From Clostridiaceae bacterium (GTDB taxonomy: Bacteria > Bacillota_A > Clostridia > Acetivibrionales > Acetivibrionaceae): a stretch of 7,470 nucleotides of DNA. The stretch is from positions 1-7,470 of the forward strand of contig JAAZCB010000605.1 of NCBI GenBank assembly GCA_012513545.1. Reading direction: 5' to 3'. Below are positions 1-5,442 of this stretch, one piece after another; within the stretch, counting starts at the first letter, position 1; every line of letters begins with the position of its first letter. The position numbers and the translations under genes were made by a program. The notes under the pieces were generated by a model, which saw only the letters and a program-made list of their open reading frames with translations, did not search any database and was not told the origin of the DNA.

Positions 1-696
1 GGCCTTGCGAAACTCGGATTCCCAACCTTATTGATTGACCTGGATGGTCAGAACGACTCAAGCCTGTTTCTTGGTTTCTCGGAAGACTCATATAGGAGGA
101 CCTTTTATGATCTCTTGGACAGAAGAAATCCTGCAAAGCTTGAAGAGTGTATAATAAATGCCCGGGATAACCTCGACCTTCTTCCGACCAGCCATATTGA
201 AGAAATAAATGCTGAGTTTCACAGAGCCTCAAGAATTGACCTGCTATTGAAAGAATACCTAAAAGACCTTGAAGCTATGCATTATGACTTCGTATTGATT
301 GACTGTGGCCCGCAGAGAACCAAAATAAACGATGCTGTCCTCTGCTATATTGACAATATTGTAATGCCGGTACAGGTTGAAGCAGCCTCTGTAAGAGCTG
401 TCGGAAATATATATGAATACCTTTCCGACCTTCGATTGGATCCGGATCTTGTTTCCCTGGTGGTTCCAAACATGTATGACCAGAGAACAAATGACGCAAA
501 AGAAAACCTTGAGTTCCTGAAGGAATTCTACTCAGGCCAGGACATTCTCACAGAGCCCATACACCGGAGAGTCAGGATCACTGAGGCAGGTAAACTGGGC
601 AAAACAGTATTTGAGTATGATGAGGAAGCAGCAAATCAATTCTTTAGAGTACTGGAGAGGCTGGTGACCATAGTTGGAGATGAACAAACTGGATAA
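1..696 (+). CDS. parA: ParA-family partition ATPase, 5' end missing
   Basis: The open frame runs from base 1 to a TAA at 694-696, giving 231 visible residues; the gene starts upstream of the window. The TTG at 31 is not a credible start, because the ParA fold is already under way before it. Seen: LLIDLDGQND near visible residues 11-20, matching the post-Walker-A strand of ParA/Soj proteins (usually LLIDLDPQ), and DFVLIDCGP near residue 97, matching the Walker B strand. The deviant Walker A (KGGxxKT) would lie just off the edge, so probably only about 15-30 residues are missing. The family binds DNA non-specifically in its ATP form and positions plasmids or integrative elements together with a site-specific DNA-binding partner. 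The next gene, overlapping its 3' end, encodes a plausible partner. The DLDGQ in place of DLDPQ is a small departure from the usual motif. A MinD-like ATPase is a less likely alternative. Confidence 0.88.
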   Translation, partial: GLAKLGFPTLLIDLDGQNDSSLFLGFSEDSYRRTFYDLLDRRNPAKLEECIINARDNLDLLPTSHIEEINAEFHRASRIDLLLKEYLKDLEAMHYDFVLIDCGPQRTKINDAVLCYIDNIVMPVQVEAASVRAVGNIYEYLSDLRLDPDLVSLVVPNMYDQRTNDAKENLEFLKEFYSGQDILTEPIHRRVRITEAGKLGKTVFEYDEEAANQFFRVLERLVTIVGDEQTG

Positions 697-1123
697 TAAC
701 TTTGAGAAATTGAAGCAGTCCATGCTTCAAAAAAAGTTAAAAGCTGAAGCAGTAAACAAAAATGTATCCGGATATGTTGATAGTGACAGAAACAAAGATG
801 GAAACATTATTGTCAATAAAAATGAGGATAAAGATGTATGTGATGATGTAAACATTAATGTATACAAAGATGTAAACAAAACTGTATACAATTCTGATTA
901 CAATAGTGAAAACAAAAGTGAAAACAATAATGTAAACAACATTGGAAACAAATATGTAATCAAACCAAAGGAACTTGATGAAGCACTTGTCAGATACTCT
1001 CTATACCTGAAACCCGAAACCATTAAAAAAATCGGTCACTTTTCCGTACTGCTCAATATGGGCAAGTCTGAACTGGTTCGTAAAATCCTTGAAGATGCAT
1101 TTGAAAACCTGGAAATAATTTAA
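680..1123 (+). CDS. Ribbon-helix-helix DNA-binding protein with a tetrapeptide-repeat linker, probable partition partner of ParA
   Basis: The protein has 147 residues from the ATG at 680; a TTG at 674 in the same frame would add two. Either start overlaps the end of parA, which suggests translational coupling. GGAGAGG (654-660) and GGTGA (663-667) lie upstream, but spacing does not settle the start. Three parts are visible: a short charged N-terminus; a linker (about residues 23-94) of 18 four-residue repeats with consensus K-N/D-V-N, rich in Asn, Lys, Asp and Val and probably disordered; and a C-terminal domain (about 104-147) with a strand VRYSLYL, then PETIKKI and SELVRKILEDAF helices, as in CopG/Arc/ParG ribbon-helix-helix proteins. 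By analogy with ParG and Omega, which partner ParA-type ATPases, it probably binds a centromere and may autoregulate the operon. The partner role is inferred from fold and position. The repeats in the gene may themselves be binding sites. I recognise no named homologue. Confidence 0.75.
   Translation: MNKLDNNFEKLKQSMLQKKLKAEAVNKNVSGYVDSDRNKDGNIIVNKNEDKDVCDDVNINVYKDVNKTVYNSDYNSENKSENNNVNNIGNKYVIKPKELDEALVRYSLYLKPETIKKIGHFSVLLNMGKSELVRKILEDAFENLEII
746..961 (+). repeat. 18 tandem 12-bp units inside the ribbon-helix-helix gene; candidate centromere/operator array
   Basis: From 746 to 961 the sequence divides without gaps into 18 units of 12 bp with approximate consensus AAADATGTAAAC. The best-conserved stretch is 842-961. 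Successive units there include gatgatgtaaac, attaatgtatac, aaagatgtaaac, aaaactgtatac, aatagtgaaaac, aaaagtgaaaac, aataatgtaaac and aacattggaaac. The 8-mer TGTAWACA occurs at 847, 859, 871, 883 and 931. At 859 and 883 it is the perfect palindrome TGTATACA. The units are in frame and encode the tetrapeptide linker. Regular spacing and palindromic cores resemble iterons or ribbon-helix-helix operators, but binding is an inference. Confidence 0.8.
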
Positions 1124-1130
1124 ATCTTGT

Positions 1131-1136
1131 AGGAGG
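1131..1136 (+). promoter_or_regulatory. Ribosome binding site of the replication gene
   Basis: A perfect AGGAGG sits 5 bases before the ATG at 1142 and fixes that start. Confidence 0.85.
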
Positions 1137-1141
1137 CATCC

Positions 1142-2254
1142 ATGAGTACAGAAACAATTGTTAAGATAAAAAAACGTGTAAACCCCTACACGATGATAGA
1201 CAGTTCAATCTTTTTAAACAGCAACCTGAGCTGGAAAGCAAAAGGTCTTATGGGGTATTTTTTAAGCCGTCCTGAGGACTGGAAAATACATTTAAAGGAT
1301 CTATATAATCAATCTACTGATGGTTTTGACTCAGTTAAAAGCGGGTTGAGGGAGTTAAAGGAAAATGGATATATTGAGTTGATAGCCAAACGCGAGAAGG
1401 GCAGAATTGTATCCTGGGAATACATAGTTTATGAATCACCAAATGACAGAGCCCTTGAAACAAGCGACTCACAACCACAAGAGGGTTTCCCTCCGGTGGA
1501 TAAGCCACAAGTGGATAACCCTCCAGAGGCTACCCCTCCAAAGGATATACCTTCGAAGGCTAACCCTCGCTATACTAATAATAATATAACTAATATAGAT
1601 TATACTAATAATGACTATACTAATGATTTTGATAATGAAAGATATGATTTACTAATTAAAAAATACGAGGGCGTGCTCCTTAAAAGTAAACTACACCTTT
1701 TTGAAGACAATGTTTCAAAAATTGTGGAGGAGTCTTTAAAAAGCCTGTACTTTGACGAGGAGTTCTCAAAGAAAAACCTCAATCTGCCTCTGCCTCTTGT
1801 CCGCGACACTCTTGAAAAAATAAGTCCGCTGATTATTGAAAATGCAATTACCCGGATGAAAAAAGCTCTGGCAGGTGGAGTCATGATCAGCTCAACCAAA
1901 CATTACCTGATGAGCTGTATTTTTAATGCTATAACCGACTATACCTCCAGAGAGCTCACAGACAGTGATATTTTCAAGCCCCGTAAAAGTATATTTGAAC
2001 TTGTGAAAGGCACTCAATTTGAAGAGCCGGTTAACCAGCTTTCCAACAGTTTTTCAGAAATAGTCTTCAGTACTTTTTTCAAGGACAAAATATCGGACAT
2101 ATCCCTTGAAAACGGCACACTCACAATAGTCCTCAACGATATTTTCCTTGCAGCCACACTAACTGAAAAATACTCTGAAAAGGTGAAGGAATGCTTCAAG
2201 CAGCTTAATGTTGAGGATGTTGTATTTATAGCCAACCCGCAAAGGAGTGATTAA
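1142..2254 (+). CDS. Replication-initiator-like protein: N-terminal winged helix, repeat linker, DnaA-N-like C-terminus
   Basis: The protein has 370 residues. Residues about 15-97 form a winged helix-turn-helix of the type found in phage and plasmid replication proteins of Firmicutes: YTMIDSSIFLN, LSWKAKGLMGYFLSRPEDW, then a recognition-helix region and ENGYIEL. Residues 112-161 are ten pentapeptide repeats (PPVDK, PQVDN, ... IDYTN, NDYTN). Residues about 165-268 form a mainly helical region ending HYLMSCIFNAI, resembling the DnaD/DUF6017-like middle of replisome organisers. Residues about 295-358 resemble the DnaA N-terminal domain, which recruits helicase and regulators. The pattern is F-S-x(5)-FF-KDK, then GTLTIVLNDIFLAATLTEKY. 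Seen: the wHTH and repeats. Inferred: origin binding and helicase recruitment. Its place next to parA and a partition partner supports a replication role. A phage-type regulator is possible but less likely. The gene ends one base before the next ATG. Confidence 0.78.
   Translation: MSTETIVKIKKRVNPYTMIDSSIFLNSNLSWKAKGLMGYFLSRPEDWKIHLKDLYNQSTDGFDSVKSGLRELKENGYIELIAKREKGRIVSWEYIVYESPNDRALETSDSQPQEGFPPVDKPQVDNPPEATPPKDIPSKANPRYTNNNITNIDYTNNDYTNDFDNERYDLLIKKYEGVLLKSKLHLFEDNVSKIVEESLKSLYFDEEFSKKNLNLPLPLVRDTLEKISPLIIENAITRMKKALAGGVMISSTKHYLMSCIFNAITDYTSRELTDSDIFKPRKSIFELVKGTQFEEPVNQLSNSFSEIVFSTFFKDKISDISLENGTLTIVLNDIFLAATLTEKYSEKVKECFKQLNVEDVVFIANPQRSD
1475..1624 (+). repeat. Ten tandem 15-bp units inside the replication gene; candidate origin
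   Basis: The stretch divides into ten 15-bp units with no gaps, each encoding five residues. The upstream units start CCT/CCA and are C/G-rich, for example cctccggtggataag and ccacaagtggataac. The last four change to an AT-rich form built on tatactaat (1571, 1586 variant, 1601 and 1616). The change from a protein-binding-like half to a very AT-rich half is the layout expected of an iteron origin with an unwinding element. Many Firmicutes phages and RepA_N plasmids carry their origin inside the initiator gene. The repeats are seen; the origin role is inferred. Confidence 0.75.
1495..1518 (-). promoter_or_regulatory. Two DnaA-box-like sequences, 15 bp apart
   Basis: Read on the minus strand, 1495-1503 is TTATCCACC and 1510-1518 is TTATCCACT. 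Each matches the consensus DnaA box TTATCCACA at 8 of 9 positions. They fall in successive 15-bp units in the same orientation. They could be DnaA sites of an embedded origin, or a by-product of the PPVDK/PQVDN codons. Confidence 0.5.
1571..1665 (+). other. Very AT-rich stretch, candidate DNA unwinding element
   Basis: Roughly 95 bases with very few G or C, directly after the DnaA-box-like units. It begins with tatactaat repeats and continues through gataatgaaagatatgatt. It is coding (residues about 144-174), Asn- and Asp-rich, and lies in the linker where protein constraint is weak. The unwinding role is inferred from position and composition. Confidence 0.4.
2241..2247 (+). promoter_or_regulatory. 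Ribosome binding site of the DUF3801 gene
   Basis: AAAGGAG, extending to AAAGGAGTGAT, lies inside the last codons of the replication gene, 8 bases before the ATG at 2256. It supports that ATG over the in-frame GTG at 2247, which lies within the binding site. Confidence 0.75.
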
Positions 2255-2255
2255 G

Positions 2256-3137
2256 ATGCTCAGTGATGAACTCAGTAAAAAAGCAATATCAATAACTGTG
2301 AAGAGTGCTGAAATAAACATGAAAGTGTTAATTAAGGCGCTTAATTTATACCTGCAGGAATTGAAAAACACTCGAAAGGGACCTAAACAGGGATATCAGT
2401 CGCTAAAAAAGCTTAACCGACAAAATCATGCATTGCAGGATATTCCCTTAAGCAGTCAGGATCTTCGGGAATTCAAGCAGGAACTTAACAGTTACGGCAT
2501 AGACTATGCCATTAATAGAGACCTGTCCAAGCCGAATACCTACAAGGTCTACTTCAAGGAAAAAGATGCCGTCCAGGTTGAAAACGCAATGAAAAACCAT
2601 ATGGCAAGGCAGTTTACAATAAAAAGAAAACCCACGGTTAAAGAAATGATAAAAAAAATAATTAATAAAACTACAAGCCTTAAAAATGCATTAATAATAT
2701 TTGTGAAAGGCACTGAAGCAGGCATGAAAATGCTAATAAATGTGCTCAATTCATACCTGCAGAAATTTAAATGTGCTATTAAGAAAACCGTGCAGAGATA
2801 CCAGTCATTAAAAAAGCTTAAAAAGCAAAACCAGGTATTGCAGGATATCCCTATAAAAAGCAAAGACCTGCGGCAGTTCAAGCGTGAGCTTAACAGTTAC
2901 GGAGTTGACTATGCCATAAAGAAAGACCTGTCCCAGCCTGATACCTTCAAGATTTACTTCAAGGGAAAAGACGCAGGACAGATTGAAAAAGTACTTAAAA
3001 ACCACATGGAAGGACAGCTTGGAAGCAAGTCCAGACAATCAATAAAAGAGCGTATCAAGCAGGCAATTGATAAATCCGCCAGCCTTCGAAAGGAACTGCC
3101 AAATGACAAAACAAAGGACCTGTCCATATCAAGATAA
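2256..3137 (+). CDS. PcfB/DUF3801-like conjugation adaptor with an internal tandem duplication
   Basis: The protein has 293 residues, about twice the length I expect for DUF3801 proteins. It contains the signature twice: NSYGIDYAINRDLSKPNTYKVYFKEKDA near residues 78-105 and NSYGVDYAIKKDLSQPDTFKIYFKGKDA near 213-240. These correspond to the family's GVDYA...K...P.....FFKAKDA core. Each is preceded by a helical segment (K-x-LI-x-x-LN-x-YLQ) and followed by a lysine-rich helix. The copies align without gaps at a 135-residue period. In the enterococcal plasmid pCF10, PcfB associates with the relaxase and delivers the relaxosome to the VirD4-like protein PcfC. VirD4 lies just downstream here, which fits that role. 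The ATG at 2256 starts one base after the stop of the replication gene, so translation is probably coupled. The end of the second copy repeats the linker motif (IKERIKQAIDKSASL versus VKEMIKKIINKTTSL). The family call is firm; the partners are inferred. Confidence 0.8.
   Translation: MLSDELSKKAISITVKSAEINMKVLIKALNLYLQELKNTRKGPKQGYQSLKKLNRQNHALQDIPLSSQDLREFKQELNSYGIDYAINRDLSKPNTYKVYFKEKDAVQVENAMKNHMARQFTIKRKPTVKEMIKKIINKTTSLKNALIIFVKGTEAGMKMLINVLNSYLQKFKCAIKKTVQRYQSLKKLKKQNQVLQDIPIKSKDLRQFKRELNSYGVDYAIKKDLSQPDTFKIYFKGKDAGQIEKVLKNHMEGQLGSKSRQSIKERIKQAIDKSASLRKELPNDKTKDLSISR
2277..2681 (+). repeat. First copy of the 405-bp duplication in the DUF3801 gene
   Basis: This is one 135-codon unit. Its DUF3801 core is at 2394-2612. 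By eye the core matches the second copy (2799-3017) at 49 of 73 residues. DNA similarity is also clear, for example cttaacagttacgg at 2484 and again at 2889, exactly 405 bp apart. Confidence 0.8.
2682..3086 (+). repeat. Second copy of the 405-bp duplication in the DUF3801 gene
   Basis: The second 135-codon unit follows the first without a gap. Anchors at MK, YQSLKK, NSYG and the lysine-rich helix all keep the same 135-residue offset, so no insertion or deletion has separated the copies. The N-terminal helical part is more diverged than the DUF3801 core. Confidence 0.8.
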
Positions 3138-3170
3138 GCATAAGAAATATAAATATTTTCAAGCGAAATT

Positions 3171-3196
3171 CTCTCAAAATTACTGAGAGTTTTTTT
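3171..3196 (+). terminator. Rho-independent terminator after the DUF3801 gene
   Basis: CTCTCA (3171-3176) pairs with TGAGAG (3184-3189) across a 7-base loop, followed directly by seven T. The stem is only 6 bp, so termination may be partial. It lies between the replication/partition/adaptor genes and the secretion genes. Confidence 0.7.
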
Positions 3197-3210
3197 ATTA
3201 TAACAACTTT

Positions 3211-3216
3211 AGGAGG
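3211..3216 (+). promoter_or_regulatory. Ribosome binding site of the 72-aa gene
   Basis: AGGAGG, within AGGAGGTTGATC, lies 8 bases before the ATG at 3225. Confidence 0.85.
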
Positions 3217-3224
3217 TTGATCTT

Positions 3225-3443
3225 ATGGAGTTTTATAAAAACATGTGTGACGGTGAGCTGTTAGCGTTTTATAGAGCAGCTAAAAGAAGTGCCTCTTCTT
3301 TCGAGAACATGGAAGCAGAAATAGCCAAAATGGAAAAGGAAATGCGCGACCGGAAACTTGACACAGATAATCTAAAGCCCTTCAAGGAAGAGGAATTCTA
3401 CGTTTCAAGAATGTCCGGCAAAAGCATGGAACGCAGCCTATGA
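3225..3443 (+). CDS. Small charged helical protein of unknown function, first gene of the secretion operon
   Basis: The protein has 72 residues with a strong ribosome binding site, so it is very probably translated. It is soluble, with no membrane segment or signal peptide. Residues about 10-44 (ELLAFYRAAKRSASSFENME..., then EIAKMEKEMRDRK) are predicted by eye to be helical and perhaps coiled-coil. The tail is short and polar. I do not recognise the family. Its stop overlaps the virD4 start in an ATGA, so the two are translationally coupled and likely made in fixed ratio. This context suggests a small partner or regulator of the coupling protein, but nothing in the sequence shows that. Confidence 0.75.
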   Translation: MEFYKNMCDGELLAFYRAAKRSASSFENMEAEIAKMEKEMRDRKLDTDNLKPFKEEEFYVSRMSGKSMERSL

Positions 3444-5191
3444 GTAAATCAAAACTAGTTTTTGCCGTCATAATATCAGCTTTGGCATTTCTGGTATTCA
3501 ACAGGTTTATGCAACTGTATACAACTCTCGAAGGAGACTCAGTTAAGAAGATTCTAGACACAACAAATATGCTCCTGGCTAATATATCAAAAAAACCATT
3601 TGAAATAAGCTTTGATAAAAATGCACTTATAGCCGGAGCAGCAGGAAGCCTCATTCCCCCATTAGTCTATCTGTACACCTTAAGTGGCAGAAACAATTTC
3701 CTTGTGGGCATGGAATACGGTTCCTCCAAATGGGGTACTCCAAAGGACATAGCAAACTTTACAGACAAAATTTATTCAAGAAATATACTCTTCACAAAAA
3801 CCGAAATGATGAGCCTTGATACAAGAAAGACCTTTAGAAACAACAATGTTCTCGTGATCGGTGGCTCCGGTTCGGGAAAAACAAGATTTTTTGTGAAACC
3901 CAACCTCATGCAGCTACACAGCAGTTATGTAATAACAGATCCCAAAGGCAGTCTCATAAAAGAATGCGGCAAAATGTTTCAGGATGCTGGCTACAGGATT
4001 AAGGTACTGAACCTCATCGATATGAAAAGTAGCGACAAATACAATTTCTTCAGCTACATCAACGATGAAAAAGACATACTAAAGCTTGTTACAAACCTTA
4101 TAACCAACACAAATGCACCAAACAGCAAAAACGCAGGCGACTTCTGGGAGAAATCAGAAACAGCACTCTTACAGGCACTTTTCGGCTACGTGTTCTTTGA
4201 AGCCCTACCTGAGGAGAAAAACATAGGAACTGTTATGGAAATGCTGAGACTCGCTGAAGTAAGAGAAGACCAGGAAGATTTCAAGTCCCCTCTTGATATC
4301 CTGTTTGAAAGTCTTAAAGCAGAAAACCCCGAACATTTTGCCTGCAAACAGTATGACCTGTTCAAACTGGCAGCCGGTAAAACCGCAAAATCAATCCTTG
4401 TTTCAGTTGGTGTAAGGTTGTCACCCTTTAACATAACCGTTGTCTCCGACATGCTCTCTGAGGATACAATAGCCATTGATACCATAGGCGACGAAAAAAC
4501 AGCACTGTTTGTTATTATCCCCGACTCTGACCGAACCTTTAACTTTATATCAGCCATCATGTACCAGCAGTTGTTTGATACCCTGTTCCTGAAGGCTGAA
4601 AATGAGTATGGCGGCAGATTACCGTATCATGTCAGGTTCCTTTTGGATGAATTCGCCAACATCGGTCAAATACCAAACTTTGAAATATACATAGCAACAA
4701 TGCGAAGTCGTGAAATTTCAGTAAACGTAATACTGCAGAATGTCGCACAGCTTAAAAACCTGTACAAGGACAGCTGGGAGACCATTACAGGCAATTGTGA
4801 CACCCTTTTATTCCTTGGAGGCAAGGAACAGAGCACCCTGGAGTACATTTCAAAGATGGTTGGAAAGACAACAATAGACCTTAAAACAACAAATGAAAGT
4901 AAGGGCCAATCCGGAAGTTATTCAATCAACAACCAGGTGCTCGGCCGGGAGCTCATAACTCCCTCGGAGGTTGGCCTTTTAGGTGGAACTGAATGTATTC
5001 TATCAATACGCGGTATCCCACCCTTCAAATCACAGAAATTTGACATCACTAAACACAATAAATACAAAGAACTCTCGGACTACGACAGGAAAAACAGCTA
5101 TATCCTTCCTGCTATAGAAGACCGTGAAAACTCATTGTTTTTCAGTGATGTTAAAGAAATAAAGGAATATGAAGTACCACTGGAAGCGTAA
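3440..5191 (+). CDS. virD4: VirD4/TraG-family type IV coupling ATPase
   Basis: The protein has 583 residues. It has two N-terminal membrane segments (about 6-22 and 62-82) and then a cytoplasmic motor. Walker A is GGSGSGKT at 141-148, preceded by NNNVLVI. DPKGSL at 167-172 is the usual VirD4 motif after it. Walker B is FLLDEFANIG at 400-409. Downstream are IATMRSREISVNVILQNVAQL (about 418-438) and GNCDTLLFLGG (451-461), both typical of the family. It couples the relaxase-DNA complex to the secretion channel and drives substrate transfer by ATP hydrolysis. In this group of elements it works with a PcfB-type adaptor, and a gene for one lies just upstream. Length and motifs look complete. The start overlaps the stop of the 72-aa gene (ATGA) with only a weak GGAA upstream, so it probably relies on coupled translation. 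It is equivalent to pCF10 PcfC. Confidence 0.95.
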   Translation: MSKSKLVFAVIISALAFLVFNRFMQLYTTLEGDSVKKILDTTNMLLANISKKPFEISFDKNALIAGAAGSLIPPLVYLYTLSGRNNFLVGMEYGSSKWGTPKDIANFTDKIYSRNILFTKTEMMSLDTRKTFRNNNVLVIGGSGSGKTRFFVKPNLMQLHSSYVITDPKGSLIKECGKMFQDAGYRIKVLNLIDMKSSDKYNFFSYINDEKDILKLVTNLITNTNAPNSKNAGDFWEKSETALLQALFGYVFFEALPEEKNIGTVMEMLRLAEVREDQEDFKSPLDILFESLKAENPEHFACKQYDLFKLAAGKTAKSILVSVGVRLSPFNITVVSDMLSEDTIAIDTIGDEKTALFVIIPDSDRTFNFISAIMYQQLFDTLFLKAENEYGGRLPYHVRFLLDEFANIGQIPNFEIYIATMRSREISVNVILQNVAQLKNLYKDSWETITGNCDTLLFLGGKEQSTLEYISKMVGKTTIDLKTTNESKGQSGSYSINNQVLGRELITPSEVGLLGGTECILSIRGIPPFKSQKFDITKHNKYKELSDYDRKNSYILPAIEDRENSLFFSDVKEIKEYEVPLEA

Positions 5192-5210
5192 CACAAAATT
5201 CAATCAAAAA

Positions 5211-5216
5211 AGGAGA
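5211..5216 (+). promoter_or_regulatory. Ribosome binding site of the Maff2 gene
   Basis: AGGAGA follows an A-run and lies 8 bases before the ATG at 5225. Confidence 0.75.
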
Positions 5217-5224
5217 AAAAGAAA

Positions 5225-5428
5225 ATGGATTTATTAACACAGGTATTAAAGCTAGTTCAACAGTTTGCTACTATCGGAGGCGGTTTGTGGCTGGTATGGG
5301 GAGTTATAGTATTGGCTTCAGGTCTTAAGGATAAAAACGGGCCCGCGCTGCAGTCCGGTATCTGGCAAATAGTCGGTGGAGCACTGATCATAACAGCAGC
5401 CACCATCTTTGCAACACTAGTAAAATAA
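5225..5428 (+). CDS. Maff2-family small membrane protein
   Basis: The protein has 67 residues and two hydrophobic segments: GGGLWLVWGVIVLASGL at about 18-34 and QSGIWQIVGGALIITAATIFATLV at about 43-66. A polar turn (KDKNGPAL) separates them. This matches the Maff2 family in length and layout. Maff2 genes sit between virD4 and virB6-like genes in Tn1549-like elements, the position seen here. The size and two-helix hairpin resemble VirB2-type pilin subunits, which would make it a candidate structural subunit of the channel. That role is inference. It has its own ribosome binding site 33 bp after virD4, and so may be made at a different level from the ATPase. Confidence 0.85.
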   Translation: MDLLTQVLKLVQQFATIGGGLWLVWGVIVLASGLKDKNGPALQSGIWQIVGGALIITAATIFATLVK

Positions 5429-5437
5429 GGACGTGAT
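5427..5437 (+). promoter_or_regulatory. Extended ribosome binding site of the virB6-like gene
   Basis: AAGGACGTGAT shares its first bases with the Maff2 stop codon. It is one mismatch from the full anti-Shine-Dalgarno complement AAGGAGGTGAT. The ATG at 5443 follows 5 bases after its end, which favours 5443 over the in-frame ATG at 5458. Confidence 0.7.
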
Positions 5438-5442
5438 AACAT

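Noticed and set aside
31..33. TTG at 31 as a parA start
   Set aside because: The codons before it already encode ParA fold (GLAKLGFPTL), so the gene simply enters from outside the window.
746..961. CRISPR-like array
   Set aside because: The units are contiguous with no spacers, only 12 bp long, and in frame with a protein.
2247..2255. GTG at 2247 as the start of the DUF3801 gene
   Set aside because: It lies within the AAAGGAG ribosome binding site; the ATG at 2256 has ideal spacing.
2640..2680. Programmed frameshift at the A-run in the DUF3801 gene
   Set aside because: The zero frame continues through the second DUF3801 copy with the exact repeat period, so no shift is needed.
3138..3224. 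Promoter for the secretion genes
   Set aside because: TATAAA- and TATTAT-like sequences are present, but none has a convincing -35 partner at 16-18 bp.
4186..4560. 124-codon minus-strand frame opposite virD4
   Set aside because: It is a shadow of a strongly supported gene, with no ribosome binding site or recognisable protein. Other minus-strand frames were rejected for the same reason.
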